Part shown: positions 21,431 to 34,599 of the stretch, in pieces
Position numbering within the stretch: position 1 is the first letter of the stretch
Layout of the letters: every line of letters starts with the position of its first letter
DNA from: Apodemus sylvaticus
Lineage: Eukaryota > Chordata > Mammalia > Rodentia > Muridae
Length of the DNA stretch: 64,000 bases
NCBI RefSeq assembly: GCF_947179515.1
Contig: NC_067480.1
Span: 15,953,877-16,017,876, forward strand
Direction of reading: 5' to 3'
Program-made: the position numbers and the translations under genes
Notes under the pieces: generated by a model
What the model saw: only the letters and a program-made list of their open reading frames with translations
Database searches by the model: none
What the model was told of the DNA's origin: nothing

Positions 21431-23474
21431 AGAGCGATACCTGTGACTGCAATGCATTCATATAAGAAAATATATCACATATTCCCATTTTTTTGTGCAG
21501 TTTCTGGCCTAAAAGAAAAAAATGTATAACTGTTGAATGTGTCTTTGTCTTTTATCTAGCGGTTAATTTTCTCCCTTGAGGATTTGTTTGGGACACCTGG
21601 ATAGACTCTGCTGCACTGTCCCCGGAGCTCTCCCCACCACACTTTCTCATCAATCACAGGAAAATAGTGCTTGTTCCTAGTCCTCCGAAACCTGGTATTA
21701 ATAAGCTTTGGTGTTATCTCTACTCAGGAGATGTAACATTTTTGGATTTATAATTCTAGAATCAACATCTTTATTTCTTTCTAAAAGAATCCTTAAACAT
21801 GATCCCAGAAAACAACTGTTTTAGAAGTCAGAGGAATTTTTCCGTTGGTGTTGAGCTCATGGAGAAGACCACTTATTTTCGTTGAGGAGATTAGTATTCA
21901 AACTGCTTATGTAACGCTAGGAATAGAACTATAAGGAAGGAACGTGTCAAGAAGCTCAAACTAACATTTCCTTGTTGTTTCTTACGTACCAGGCAGCATG
22001 AAAGGACTTCTGCATTTCCTTAGCTCATGCGAAACTTGCCAGCAATGCTATTTACCATATAAGAAATAAAGCCTTAGTGGGTAAAGATTTCCGAAATCCT
22101 CATAGCTAGCAAATGATGAAGGCTGGTCTCTCTGACTTGAGTGTATATCATCTTGTGCAGTACAGAGAGCAGTTGTCAATATGCATTTGGAGGTGTGACT
22201 GCATCTACTCTATTCAAAACTTGCTTTGAGCATTCTGAATTAAAGTGCCCTCTTCGTTAGTGCTATGTAACTTTGCTGGGTTTTAGAAGGTAGAATGAAG
22301 ATGGATTGCCTTTAGAAATATCTTTATTCATGGATGGGTTCAAAACGTTCAGAAAGGGATGAAAAGGTTATTAGAGCAGAAAGGATATCTAAGGACTGCC
22401 TCACACCTAGTTGGCATATGTTACTCTTCAGCTAGCTTCTGAATACGAATACTTCTGCATTAGTTGAGAGTCAGTCAGATGTAGTTGAGACATGTGATTT
22501 TATTGTTAAGCTGAATAGTCTGGACACTTATAGACACTAACAAATTGAAAGTGTGGATGTCATGTTGCTCTGTACCTGGGGCATGTGGTTTGTCTGTTAG
22601 GGTGAATGAGATTGATTTTTTTATTTACACTAGATTTGATTATTGTGTAGTTTTACTTAATATTGCAATATAATATTTTACTGAAATGTATCAGTCCACT
22701 GTTTTATTTCATTGAGAAATAAAGAGAAAATTGGGTGGTGAATAGAAACTCTTTTAATAATATTTTGCAAGATATTGACTTAGTGGCTTGTGAAACTGGA
22801 TTTTTTTTTTAAAAAGGGAAACATGCAGATTATCTTGGAATATAAACAGTTCACATACCTGAGTACCATAGTGCAAGGAATGCAAACAAATCTTATTTAA
22901 CTTAAACATACCAGTTATCTTGTTGAATCAAAACTGTCTGTATGAATCAGGACTAACTTGAAATCTCATTTGTGTGTGTGTGTGTGCATATGTGTGTCTT
23001 CCATTTTTGTCTTCCATTCCATCAAAAGGTAAAAAATTTACATACAGATATTATCCTGAACTCTCCCAGAAGTTACCCTAAATCAATGTGATTATTAACA
23101 ATAAATCTTGCTAATTTAAGATGTATATTCTATGGACTTACATTTTAGGATGATATTTTTTTTTGCTGACTTCCTTATAAGTTAGAAATAGTAATCTACA
23201 AGCCATTAAGAAGCATATTGCTAACTAAGTTATTCAGTCTAACACGAAGCGTCCACAGTTTGACCTCTACTGCATTGCTCTTGCACAGTCCTTTCTGCTT
23301 ATAACTTTCATGACCAGATTGAAGATGTAAGGAACATATTAAGGCTTTACTGATTCTGTCCTTTACTGTGATGGTAATAGCAAAACACAGGGAAATGGAT
23401 GGATAACGTGATGCTTGGATTTTTAAAGGGTTCTGGGTATAAATGTCTATAGCAAATATCTAGAGACCAGAATG
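21431..23474. other. Unique sequence, no gene
   Basis: 2 kb without recognisable repeats except a short TG tract at 22972-22998. No convincing coding frames. Confidence 0.55.
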
Positions 23475-23745
23475 ACTTGCAAACAGTAGATTTATTTCTT
23501 CTAGTTTGGAAGGCTGAGATCTCAAGAGCAAGATGGCCACAGAATCTGTGTCTGAGAAGAATCTGCTTTCTGCTTTGCACATATCTTCTTATTGTAGTCA
23601 TACATGGGTGAAGGGGGAGATATCCCAATGGAGTATCTTTCATACTGATGCTGACAAGATCCATTCCCATAGGTTCTATTTTATAATATGTATTAACTTG
23701 TGGGTTAATGTTTCAGCACACGAATTTTAGGGAAAAATGAGGACA
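23475..23745 (-). mobile_element. Ancient mammalian LTR-type repeat, antisense
   Basis: GTAGATTTATTTCTTCTAGT, TTGGAAGGCTGAGATCTCA then AGAGCAAGATGGCCACAGAA, and GTTTCAGCACACGAATTTTA near the end are the antisense phrases of the same old repeat seen in sense at 3240-3640. The 23347-23670 and 23533-23730 frames overlap it and are not genes. Confidence 0.6.
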
Positions 23746-24345
23746 TAGTAGCCTCCTTTCTACCTACTATTTCTAATATCAAGTTGGCATAAATAAATTG
23801 AGGCTTCTTAGAATATAATTTATAAATAAGATCCACACCATCATAAAAGTTGGATCCTCTCAATTTTTAAAGAACTGTTATTTATTCTTCCTATCTTTAA
23901 AACGTGAACGATTTTGAAGTGGCCCAGTCACTTTAAAGAGAATCTTTTGAGCCTTGTGGAAAGTGATATTTATAGCAGCTTGAAACTGAATGAAAGCGAG
24001 TTTGGGAAGGAGAACAGTGACCGACATTCAGGGTAACATGGATGCCTACTGGGTGACCTCCTTTCACAGAAGTCTTTACTGCTGTGGCATTCCAAAGGAG
24101 ACAGCAATGCATTCTTCACGCAAACAAAAATGAAATAAAACAAAACCAAATCCCTCAGAAGATAGAAGAGAGATGCGTTTTGAGGACAAATTGATTAATC
24201 TGTAAAGCATGGTAAGAAAGAACTTGAGAGGATAGAGGGTCCTCATCAATCTCCTCTCTGAACAAAACAGCACATACACTCCTGAGACACATTGCTTGAA
24301 AGGAAAGGAATTGTTTGGGACTTTTCAAACATTAAAACTGTTTTT
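23746..24345. other. Unassigned sequence, no gene
   Basis: No repeat or coding signal recognised. Confidence 0.5.
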
Positions 24346-24349
24346 ATGA

Positions 24350-24475
24350 AGCCAGGCATGGTGGCATAAATACTCCCAGAACTTAGGAAGTTGACAAAGA
24401 CAATTTCGAGTTTGGGGATAGCCTGAGCTAAACATCAAGATCTTATTTCAAAAACAAAACAGAAAGCAAGCATCC
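24350..24475 (+). mobile_element. Old B1-type SINE
   Basis: AGCCAGGCATGGTGGCATAA start, a CCCAGAACTTAGGAAG segment, AATTTCGAGTTTGGGGATAG, and a CAAAAACAAAACAGAAAG tail. Order and orientation are those of B1; identity is low, so it is old. Confidence 0.75.
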
Positions 24476-24799
24476 TGTTTTATGTGAAGTCTTTGTCAAT
24501 CAACATAATAAAGGAACATCAAGACTTAACTGGGCAGTACAAAGTCCCATTAGGAGTTGTCTATAAGCACAAATCTGCCCGGATAATCTGAATAACCTCA
24601 GCGCTTCTCTTTGATCTTATCGTAATTCCACAAACTGCTGATGGCTGTGATGCTGGAGGTGTCTTTTAGGGTAGAATCCTGAATTATCACCATTGTGCAG
24701 CCGCTGAGTCTGGTGTCTCCTTTCCCCACATACAAGTTCATGGGATTCTAGCCAGGTGAATCCAGGTAACTGCAATTGTTTTAGGACACAGAGATGCTG

Positions 24800-24976
24800 A
24801 AATAGAGTGACAGGAGAAGAGTAGACAGCAGAGAAGAGAGGAAAAGGGAAGAGGAGAGCAAAGGGAAGAGGAGAAAAGGGTAGAGGAGAAGAGGGAAGAG
24901 GAGAAAAGAGGAGGGGAGAGGAAAGAGGAGGGGCAGAGGAAGAGAAGGGAAAGAGGGAGAGAGGGAGGGAGAAATT
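24800..24976. repeat. Polypurine GGAAGAG-rich tract
   Basis: Almost pure purine plus-strand stretch with GAGGAGA, GGGAAGAG and GGAGAAAAG units. Read on the minus strand it gives a Ser/Leu/Phe-rich frame (24738-25175) that is low complexity and not a gene. Confidence 0.92.
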
Positions 24977-26465
24977 TATTAGGAAGAAACATTCTATGCT
25001 TGGATGTTCTTCTGGGATTCAGATCTGGATGTATACCCTGAATCTCCAGGGGCCCCTTGGAGACAGAGCATCCTCTCAGCTCTACCCTGAATTGAATTTT
25101 ATCAGTGCTGATGTATGGAGGGTATGGCTCTATTTTGTTCATTAATTTACTATAAACTATATATTTGGGAAACATATGTTATGCATCAAGTAGTGTGCCA
25201 AGATTCTGCAGAGGAGATAATCAAGACATTACAACAAAGACAATAAAGTCCTTTTCATAGTGATGCACTCAGACAGGGAACTACACGAAGGTAGTACTGG
25301 GAACAGGCAAGTGGGCCAGACAGAGACAGTGGTAAAGCCAAGCATATGATGACACTGATAGTCTCAATATCTAAAACAATTCACAAAAGAGTGTGTCTCC
25401 TATGCTTTCTCTGAACTCTTTTCCAGTGCCCAATATTGGTAAATTATCTGTTCTACCATGGAATAACTAAATAAATGTTAGATCCCCAAAGCCTGCAGAG
25501 TCCAGCAGGAAATGCTCTGTTGCATTTTTTTCTACAGGTTCATGAGCTAAAAATGACAGTGGGCATTTAAGTGTGGTATCCAGTGAGACAGCTGGCTTCA
25601 ACTAGGGATTAGTGTTTACTCAAGGTATCTGTTCATGGTGGTCGATCCTGTGACCGCTGGATGAAAAGTATCTCCTTTTAAGAAAAACAAACTTTCATCA
25701 GAGAGAGGAGGAAGTTTACTATATGATGGGCACCTCCTCGGCTTTGACAATGTATATGGACTTCTGTTGGGGAAATCTGAGTTTGTGGTCTATCCTGCAG
25801 TCTTTGATTAAGGTCCAGGATCATTCATGCCTTCTGAATCCTGTTAATAACTTTCTCAAGGGCTTACAACTGAAGAAAGCAGCAGGTGGCAGGGAGGTAC
25901 CACTTGTTGTGTACAGCCTTGCTAATTTTTTTTTTTAGGAATCTCCCATGGACAACAGTAGCCACCATAAGAAGTTAATTAAAATTTTACCTTCTTATTT
26001 ATTTATAATTTTTGCTATTAGTTGAACTACCAAATGGTTGAATAGTAAATTATCTTACAGCTCTTGTGTGATAAAACTGTGCATTAATATAAAGACAGAA
26101 AGTTACAATATAAGCTTTGTAGTATTAGTATATGTATGGGTTTTCATATATCTACTTAAGTGGAGATGGATTTCATATATTCATCATTTGCATGACAGAA
26201 AGTTTTTATTATATTCCAACTAAATATTATACCTATTACAGTTTTCTTTTTAAGGATATAGCCTACTATCAAGTGAGAATTAAAATTAGTAAGCCAGCAA
26301 CCTTTACTAGATTATTATTAGATATAATCAATATGAAGATTCAAGGAGCCAAGTAAATGAAAGAATTTTTAAACTATAAAAATTCTGAAAAGTTACATGA
26401 ACAGTATATGGCTGTGCATATCATCCACTGTATTCTGGAAACAATTCTTTGTGCTTTTAAAAATG
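24977..26465. other. Unique AT-rich sequence, no gene
   Basis: No assignable repeat. The short frames at 25723-25938, 26038-26223 and 26132-26356 show no family features. Confidence 0.5.
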
Positions 26466-26469
26466 AAAA

Positions 26470-26630
26470 ATAAGCTGGGTAGTGATGCCACATGGCTTTA
26501 ATTATAGGACTTGGGATGCAGAGGCAGGCAGATCTCTGTGAGTTCAAGGCCAGCCTAGACTATAGAAAGAGTTCCAGGACAACCAAAGTGACACAGAGAA
26601 ATCCTGTCTCCCAAAACAAACAAATTAAAA
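26470..26630 (+). mobile_element. B1 SINE
   Basis: AAGCTGGGTAGTGATGCCAC start, ATGCAGAGGCAGGCAGATCT, CTGTGAGTTCAAGGCCAGCC, and a CAAAACAAACAAATTAAAAC tail. A clear but moderately diverged full-length B1. Confidence 0.9.
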
Positions 26631-27675
26631 CCAAAGAAGCATAAAAGCTAAAAACATAGCTGAAAGGTTTGATTTTTATTCTCAAATCTTTTATGGCCAA
26701 GGAAACTGATCCAACATTTGTGTGGGCCAGAGTCCAAGATAGTGCTTGCTCCAAAGTCAGTTCCATGAGGAGAATGAGATGTCCGTGCCACACTGTACAG
26801 ACTGATATATGGGGAGGCTCCAAGGACTGGTATTAATTAAAGGAAGCTTAAAGTAATCATGCTCTAGGTTTATGCCTATTTCTAAAATGTCCCTTTTCTT
26901 TCATGTCACTTGTCACACCCTTTTTTTATCAGTTTAGCTGTTCTTGTGTCTAACTTGCCCTTACAGAGCTCATCACTTCCTTACCTGGCTCCCAGCCTGG
27001 AATCACACACATTTTATTACTGAGAATATCCCTTTATGTCAAATCAATACAGGAATTATCATTTTGGAAGGGAGATGGATCTAAGCTGTAGTATGTTTCA
27101 CTGCTTTCTTCCTCCCCGACTCCGGGCAAGTCACTTAACAGTCTTGAGTCTGAGCAAGTCTTAGCTGTAAATGATAATGATGACATTATGAACATTAAAT
27201 ACAGTGTCCACGCATGTCCTGCATATAGGAAGCACTTCAGAAGTGACAGCCATTGTTAATTTTTATGGATATATTATCCCTGTTAGATGGTCTTGCGATC
27301 TCATTATGTTCTTCTTTAGCTAATGGAAGCTGGCATGAGGATTAGGTATATAGGAAGGACCTGATAAATATTTGAGCCAGTAAGCATATAGGAAGCAAAA
27401 AGAAAACAGAAATAAAAATGGAGATATTTTGTGTGAGGGAATAGTGTAGAAGAGTTGAAAGGGACAAGAAATTAACAATCTCTCAGATTTTACCAGAGGA
27501 AAAAACTCACAGAGCATATTCAGTTGGGTTGGCTAGTGAACTACAAGTTGGCACATCCAGGTTCAATGGTATCTGCTGTGGTAAGGAATGTGGGGACATA
27601 GTGTTTTGGAGAGAATAATATGCTAAAAATGTGTGAGAATGGATATTTTTAGAAAACCAGATTGATCCCCACGAA
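26631..27675. other. Unique sequence, no gene
   Basis: No repeat or coding signal recognised. Confidence 0.5.
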
Positions 27676-28255
27676 CCCCCAAGATGGTTGGTTTTAATGC
27701 CAATTTGTCAAGGATTAGAATGACGAGAGAGTAGGGAGCGTCACCTGAAGAATTGCCCGGATTGTCTCAGTGTGTGAGAGAAGATCTACCTACAGTGTGA
27801 ATGATACCTTCTGGGAGCAACCTAGATAGACAGAGCCTGGCACAGGGAACGCTGTTCTCTGTCCATATCTTCAGACACCAAGAGGGTTTCCCACTTGCAG
27901 CCACTTCACATGTCTCCACTGATCACAGAACCAGCATTTCCAGGCTTCATCACTGACAAGGACGAGCCATTCTCCAGGAACATGTAAGGTTTGCAGCTCC
28001 AGGCTAGGACTCGCTGGGGCACCAGCCTCAGGGACTGAGCAAGTGCTGAATGGTGGGCTTCTGTTGTGAGACCATGACTGTGGGATTCCCTCCAACTGCA
28101 GGTGTACCAGCTTTCAGTACTGAGTCACTGTGGGGGTCTCTGCTCCTCAGGTGGCAAACAACCATAACATAAGCTGATTTAATACATTCTTTTTATTATT
28201 CAGCTATAGGTTCTGCTGCTCTAGAGAACATGGACCTACTCAAACACTAACAACT
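27676..28255 (+). mobile_element. Ancient mammal-wide MaLR-type LTR (MLT1-like)
   Basis: Starts GGTTGGTTTTAATGCCAATT with TGTCAAGG, has GAAGAATTGCCCGGATTG and an AGACACCAAGAGGGTTTCCC segment, and ends GGTTCTGCTGCTCTAGAGAA followed by CATGGAC. The start and end phrases match an old MLT1-type LTR in sense orientation. Divergence is high. The 27871-28095 frame is incidental. Confidence 0.65.
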
Positions 28256-28364
28256 TTAATATGTTTTTACTTATTTATAAGGGGAACACGAGGATGTTCA
28301 CTACACCCCAAGGTTTTGAAGAAAACTCATATAGCTGGGTGGTAAGAAGACATTTTGAGAAGGA

Positions 28365-28482
28365 AGGATTGGACAAAGGTTTTACTTTGTAGCACAGGCT
28401 GGCCTTGAACTTGTGGTTATCCTTCTGCTTCAACTTTTCAAGTACTGAGCTTCAAGGCAGAATCCACTAAACTCAGCATAAA
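28365..28482 (-). mobile_element. Old B1-type SINE, antisense
   Basis: TTTTACTTTGTAGCACAGGC then TGGCCTTGAACTTGTGGTT and CTGCTTCAACTTTTCAAG are the antisense middle of a diverged B1/proto-B1. Confidence 0.7.
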
Positions 28483-31400
28483 GAAGATTCAGCGAGCATA
28501 GTCTATTCTGATGAAACGTAAGGGTGTCTTAAAGATGATGATTCAATGACTTTAGAATAGCCATAAATCTTTGAGGAATGAGCAAACCAAAATTAGGACC
28601 ATATGTCCCGTATGCTCTTGGTATGGCACTTCCTCGAGAGTCACCAGGAGTTAAGTGGAATGATGACAAGCCACATATGGCACCAGATCTGTGTTAAATT
28701 AATAACAGTATGAGAACACAGTTAAACAGTGATAATCCCCTTGTTATCCAGTGTCTTTTCCCTTTCCAACAACCTCACAGTACATCGTTAGACACGCAAA
28801 AGACACTTGTTAATGGGGACAGCTGACATGCGAGGAGAAACCATGGGGCCTATCTTTTGAAACAAGCTGAAGGGGTTCATTCAGACTTCATTCGCAGGAC
28901 TGCGGAGGAGTCATCTGGAGATCAAAAAAGAGGCTAAACCTGACTAGCTTGAGGCACTCCATCTGGCTCTGCCCCATGCTGTTGCCATAGCCACCCATCT
29001 CCTAGCAACAATGAATAGCATTTCATGTCTCTACAGTGACAAAGCATGAGAGAGAAAAACATAAGTACGGTCACAATACACTAATAATCTGAGAGGTTAT
29101 CTCCTAAATTAAGTTCAATCTGAGGATCTGCATGCATATTTGATGTTGTGATTATCTTTCCTGTGGTGGTCTTTTTGTCTTGGTTTAGAATAAGGCAGGC
29201 TGATGACCTGCTATTAAATATAAGATGACAAATATCATTCCAAAGGGCACAATAAAGTTAAACTTTATTTCAAATCATATGGAAAAACAATTATCTTTTT
29301 GAATAACTGCTCATCAACATCTAGAACTCCGGGGACAGTTACCAGGGTGAAAACACTCAGCCTTGGATTTAGAAGGAATATTCTGTCCTGACATAGCCAG
29401 GCTCAGACAAGCCCCTCACAGCCTTTGCAGCGAGCAAGGCGTCTCAGCTGAGGTAACTAATCAAAACCAGTAAAGAAGCTGAGTAAAGAGAGAAGGAAAG
29501 GCCATCTGCATCACGCTTGTCCTTGTGACAAAGTGAAAACCCACGTGACTCATCCAAGAGGAGGGGGAGCTGTTTATTTCTAAATGTTCGTGCCATACTT
29601 GAAGCATGCTTTATTTGAATATCCTGCCAGGAGAATTCCATTGGGATGGTAGCCTTATTTGTTTTTTAATGAATAGTAACTCTCAACCGGAGAGTGCTTT
29701 TTACCAACCCTTCGGCCCCACCTGAGAATGCAGAATTTTAGATAGCCACAAAGATGGAGATAGGGAAGTCAGTGGCAATTCTCATTTTAAAATACTGTCC
29801 TGTGTAAATATGTATATTTACTATTTCTGTCAGCTACTGCTCATGACCCATCTCTTGTTTAGAAATATGGATCTATCTGTCAGAGTTTGAATATTGCTTT
29901 CTTGATTTTTCCCCCCTATGAGAGCCTGGGCATTTGGTAAATGTCAATGAAAGATGCACACAGTGAGAAGCGGCTTCTGGAATCCTACTGAGAGATTTCA
30001 CTGGAGGGGAAACAGGGAATCTGAACAATGAGGTCTACCGAATGGAATAAACAATCCCCACACTTATGCAGGCCATTATCGTGTGTTTACACATTGCGTG
30101 CAGAGTTGAGTTGAGCTGTGCTAACAGCTTTGTGAGAAGAAAATCCCCCCAAAATTAAATAATCAAAAGAGATAGGTGAATGCTGATTTTATGAAATAAA
30201 CAGTGATTGAGGAGAGAAGAAAAATCAGCAGGACTCTGCAGGAAGCAAATTAATTCATGCTGGAGATTTACTCTCCTCAAGAAATTAAATCCCACTTCCT
30301 AATCAGTACAGTTCTTGTATGTTGTTTCTTTTTCATTCTTCCTAAATTTATTTCATGTTAGAGCTCTTTAATCTGCCACTCTATGGTTTGTTTGTTTTTT
30401 TAAATTACAATGTGAAACTCCAGTTCCTTGAGAGCTTCTGTGAAGTTCTGATCTCAGTTATTTACCATACCTCTAATTTGAAAAAAAAATGTAATTTTCC
30501 AATGATTACATTTATTTATTTCATTTGCCTCTGCTCCAGAGACTGATGTAAGAGGACTCCTGAATGTGCTTTCTTTTTTTCCTGCATTGTTGGAATGATT
30601 GGTGACCCAGATAATCACATGTATTCATGATACTACTTTGCAATAACCAAAGGAAAACTGTCTTAGTGTCCTTCCATGGCGGATGGCTGCTCAGTTGCTG
30701 GTTCTTTTTCATGTTCTCATGCTGTAGCAAGCAGGAAAAAAAAGCACAAAATGTTGTTCTCCCAGCTAATTCTGCGCACAGAGAAAGATGTCAACACACA
30801 TTAAAACTGCAAGCACGTTTGAGAAGGCACGCAGAACTCGGCAAATGCCATCGCTGTTTGCAGAGCTCAAGCTGCAGAGATGTCGTATGTTTTTCAATCT
30901 GCTTTTCTACCCTTCCGCTGTCTTAAAATAAACCATGTGATTCTGGCTCTTGGCTTTTGAATGTGAGTTATGCCATCAATCTGTTGTGATTCATTCACTA
31001 CGTTATTTTAGGGCTGAATAGTTTGTCCTTTCTATAATAATCACTGTAGCATCACTTTTGCCCAGAGGAAGCTATTGTGTCCTTTGGAAGGCTGACAAGC
31101 AGAGAAGTGAGTGTAACAACCAACGTGGGTGTGAGCACTGGACATAAAAGCTTCTCTCCCACGAGTCCGTTGGCAGGTGGGAAAGTCGGATTGGCACCTG
31201 TATCTTAACTTTGGTAGCAAATGATGAGTCCAGTCCTCCAAGTGTGAGGTGTTAGAACATTGCCACAGTCGAGTGCTGGAGTCAGTAGTACCCTATACTC
31301 TAGAAGAGATGTGTGAAATTAGTCTTTGAGCCGATTAGCAGATTAGCACATCCTACCAGTCTCCCTCTGCAAAGTCTATCTGCATTAAGGATCTTGAAGA

Positions 31401-32090
31401 AAGGGGAGACTGTGAGGCATCTTTCAAGCTTTAATCACCTGTTCTTGTTACCATCCGAAGACAAAAGGACTCTGCTGAATCTCGAACAAGCTGAATTAGT
31501 GCCCAATATGCAAATTACTGAAGGCAATGGAGAGAAGCCTTTGGCTTTTAATGGAAATTGAATTTGTACAGCTAGCATGTTTTGAAGATGTCTTAATAAT
31601 GGAAAAAGATCAGAGGCATCCTTTACGGGATGAGATGATGGTGACATAAGATCCCCGAGACAGAGTGAACATGACAGGACATTAGTCTTTGCAGTGTCAG
31701 ATCTGGCTGCTCCCAAGATCACCTGGCATTGAAAAGAGAACTTGAAAAAGGTCAAATAGAGTAAAACAGTTTCAAAATAAGAACAGAGCCAGATACTTTT
31801 AGGGTTGGATATAGAGGGCTGGTGAGAAAACCATATCTGGCATCTCTAAAACATGGGTGGTGATTTCCATAATGTGATCCTATTCAGCTTTGGATGTAGT
31901 AGGTGAAGGACAGAATGTGTCCCAACACCTAACATGTATCTTTAATAAATATAGTATGGGAACTCCCACTTTTCTTTGTTTAATACATCATTAATTTGTT
32001 TCTCTTCCATATTATTGTCTGAAGTAGAGGTTTCAAGCAGGCACTGGGACATTCTTTCTTGTTACTCCATCATCAGAAAGGACATCAAAG
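28483..32090. other. Longest repeat-poor island in the window
   Basis: About 3.6 kb with no recognised SINE, LINE or LTR and no gene-like frame. The 99-codon plus frame at 30627-30926 and 106-codon minus frame at 31435-31755 have no domain I recognise. Several stretches (30120-30480, 28960-29060) are evenly complex. This is a candidate place for conserved regulatory sequence, but nothing in the sequence alone proves it. Confidence 0.5.
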
Positions 32091-32130
32091 CTTTATTATT
32101 ATTATTATTATTTATTATTATTATTATATG
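32091..32130. repeat. (TTA)n short microsatellite
   Basis: TTATTA units with one frame slip (ATTTATT) at about 32110. Confidence 0.95.
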
Positions 32131-32344
32131 TTGGTTATAGAGGTAATGAAGAATAGACAAATACTTCTTAGTGTAGGTAGCCCTGCAATAACTTAATACT
32201 ATGCAAAGTAAGACATGCAGCTAGCCATCTAGAGAATATATTTTTGAATATTTGCATAGGGCAAAATATGAATTAGTCCATTATAGAAATTAGAACTCTA
32301 GTCTTTCTAAGTCCAAGGGACAGGACTGTAAGATTCATTTTTTT

Positions 32345-32960
32345 TTTTTTTTTGATAATAGGTAGGAAATGGAAGCAACCTAAATGTCCTCGAACTGATG
32401 AATGGTTACCAAAAGTGTGGCATGTATTTACTATTTAGCTGTAAAAAATGAAATTACAAAATAGGAAGGTAAATGGAGAGAACTGGAAATGATTTACTGA
32501 ATGAGGAAACCCAGACTTGTAAAGATAAACATCACATCTTGTCTCTCATCCGGGCTTCTAGCTCTGAGTCTTTAGATATGAGTATATGCCTGAAGTAACT
32601 GAAGAAACCACGGAAGTAAGAAGGAACACTTGAAGATATGGGAGCAGGGGATGGAGAGGTTGAATAGATAGGGGAATAGTAGGGTTCAAATGATCTGAAA
32701 TGGAAAATTGGGTGGGTCTAATTTGGAAATGGGGATGGAAATAAACAAAGAAGGAGGACGGTAAGATAACAGTGGGGTTATGTAAAAAAGACATAAGAAC
32801 TCATACTACTAATTATCTAAAAATACCTACAATACCTGAAACTCTGTATAAATATACATATATAGTATAAATGAAAACTTCATTATCTGTACTAACAATG
32901 CTCCCCCAGGAGCCATAGACTGTCTAACAAAACCTCCAACACCAAGCATGAGAAGTTGTG
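32345..32960 (+). mobile_element. Old LINE-1 3' end (Lx-like), sense
   Basis: Begins after a T run with GGAAATGGAAGCAACCTAAA and TGATGAATGGTTACC (ORF2 C-terminal region), continues through GGAGAGAACTGGAAATGATT, and runs into a purine-rich 3'UTR (32640-32760) typical of rodent Lx elements. Many substitutions and no intact frame. Confidence 0.75.
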
Positions 32961-33184
32961 TTTTGAGTTTTTGGTCAGGGTTGATCTAGAGAACCCCATA
33001 AAAATGCAGGGTATTGTTATTACCTTTAGCTGATCTTACAGGTAGATGGTAAATCCCTGTTTCTGGAAAATATATCTCCGACCCAGTGCCCAGAGGCCCC
33101 TGAGCTGGATGTGGTTTAAAATCCTTCTTGCTGAGGACTTCATGGAACCAGAAGATGTCATGCAAGCTTTCAAAATGGAGACAC

Positions 33185-33384
33185 AACTAACACTCCTCTT
33201 CAGCTATGGTCCCCATGAATCACATAAGTGACCAGCATGGCAAGATAACCTTAGGAGTTCAATAGTGGCACACGTACCTTGGTGATAACCAATTGCTTTG
33301 GAATTGGATGTAAGACCCACTTAACAAGAGAAAAGGCATGCCTGGTATTGGAAACTTAGCCAAATAGTTAATTTACTATCAAAG
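33185..33384 (+). mobile_element. Family A repeat, upstream fragment
   Basis: GACCAGCATGGCAAGATAAC, AATAGTGGCACACGTACCTT and CCTGGTATTGGAAACTTAGC match in order the antisense copy at 59540-59760, for example the AGGTTTCCAGTATCAGG phrase at 59608. The match stops near 33380 and resumes at about 34600, so the copy was interrupted or part-deleted. Confidence 0.65.
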
Positions 33385-33657
33385 ACCAGCTTTGACATCC
33401 AGGCAAATTGAGATGGGATGGAGAGTCAGTGAGGGCAGGGAGGGGGGCAAAAGCTGATGGTTTCTGGCAGTTAACTTTCTCTTGCTATTCCGGGGCCAGA
33501 GGTAGTGGTTTCTGGTAATTGACTCCTTCTGATAACATTAGGACATTAGAAAAAGAAACATAACTACTTAGGGATCTTTACTCTTTAACTCAGACTCCCC
33601 ACCCCCAGAGCTATTAACTCTTCTTTAGCCAGAGAGAAAGGAAAAGACAGAAAGTCA

Positions 33658-33709
<52 letters not shown>

Positions 33710-34599
33710 CACGCGCACGTGCGCGCGCGATGAAGCAGAAAGGAGGTACACTGAGCTTTTATTTTGCTTTCTGCTCTTTATAGACTTTTAGACAAAAGTA
33801 CTCTGTGTAAGAAAAATTACCTCATAGATAAAATGTTTCACAGGAGGGAGTTATAGCAGGATGTTGATAATAATGTCAAAGCAGTGTTTCATCCTATAAG
33901 CTCATAAGTTCAAAGCAATGGTTTTACATGATCTCGCTTTATCGTAAAGTACAACTGTAACCTCATCCTTGGACCTGAACTAGAATGATTTTTTTCTGCA
34001 ATCATTCATTTGTTCTAAATCTATTCTGTTTCCTGGTGCAATTTACATGGTTGTAGCACATTAAAGCTCCTTGTCCTCCTTTTCCTGAAGCCTTTACTTA
34101 CTATTGTATGAGGTAGGGGCACATTCTATTCTTCACTCTAAGTTTATTATATCTTTCTGGCAAAATAATTAAAACTATCTTCTTAAACTTTCTATCAGTT
34201 ATTCTAACTTCCTAAAATTACTTGAATCAAATCAGGAATTCTATATAATCATCAATACATTGAAACATCATTGTTTCATGAAAGTTCATCTTCATGTTGA
34301 TTCTGCAGGATATCTGCCCAATAGGATGGGCTAATAATTTCCAGGAACCAATCATGATAGACTATAGGCAGAAAGGGTCTTGCTTTGCCAATCACACCAC
34401 ATCAGAAAAATGAGGAATACAGCAATGAGGAATACACAAGTGAGGAATGACAAACATGAGAAGGAACACCAGCAGCAGGAAGCAATCCTGGGACACAGCA
34501 CCTGGGACTGTGCCTTTCCAGAGCTCATGTGAAATGGTAAGCCGTCTTCAGGAAGTTTACTTGCTCGCCACAACCTTCCCTGCATGGCTTCCACCAATT
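33385..34599. other. Unassigned block interrupting family A; possible LTR element
   Basis: About 1.2 kb lying between two collinear parts of one family A copy, so it is probably an insertion. It contains the CA/CG tract at 33659-33729. I could not recognise a family and found no clear TSD. Confidence 0.5.
33659..33729. repeat. (CA)n running into CG-rich alternating purine-pyrimidine
   Basis: 71 nt of strict purine-pyrimidine alternation: CA units, then CGCACACACACGCGCACGTG, then CGCGCGCG. This is the classic Z-DNA-prone composition. Confidence 0.97.

Noticed and set aside
28981..29009. RFX-like half sites GTTGCC and AGCAAC in inverted orientation
   Set aside because: The half sites are 17 nt apart, well beyond normal X-box spacing, so this is probably coincidence.
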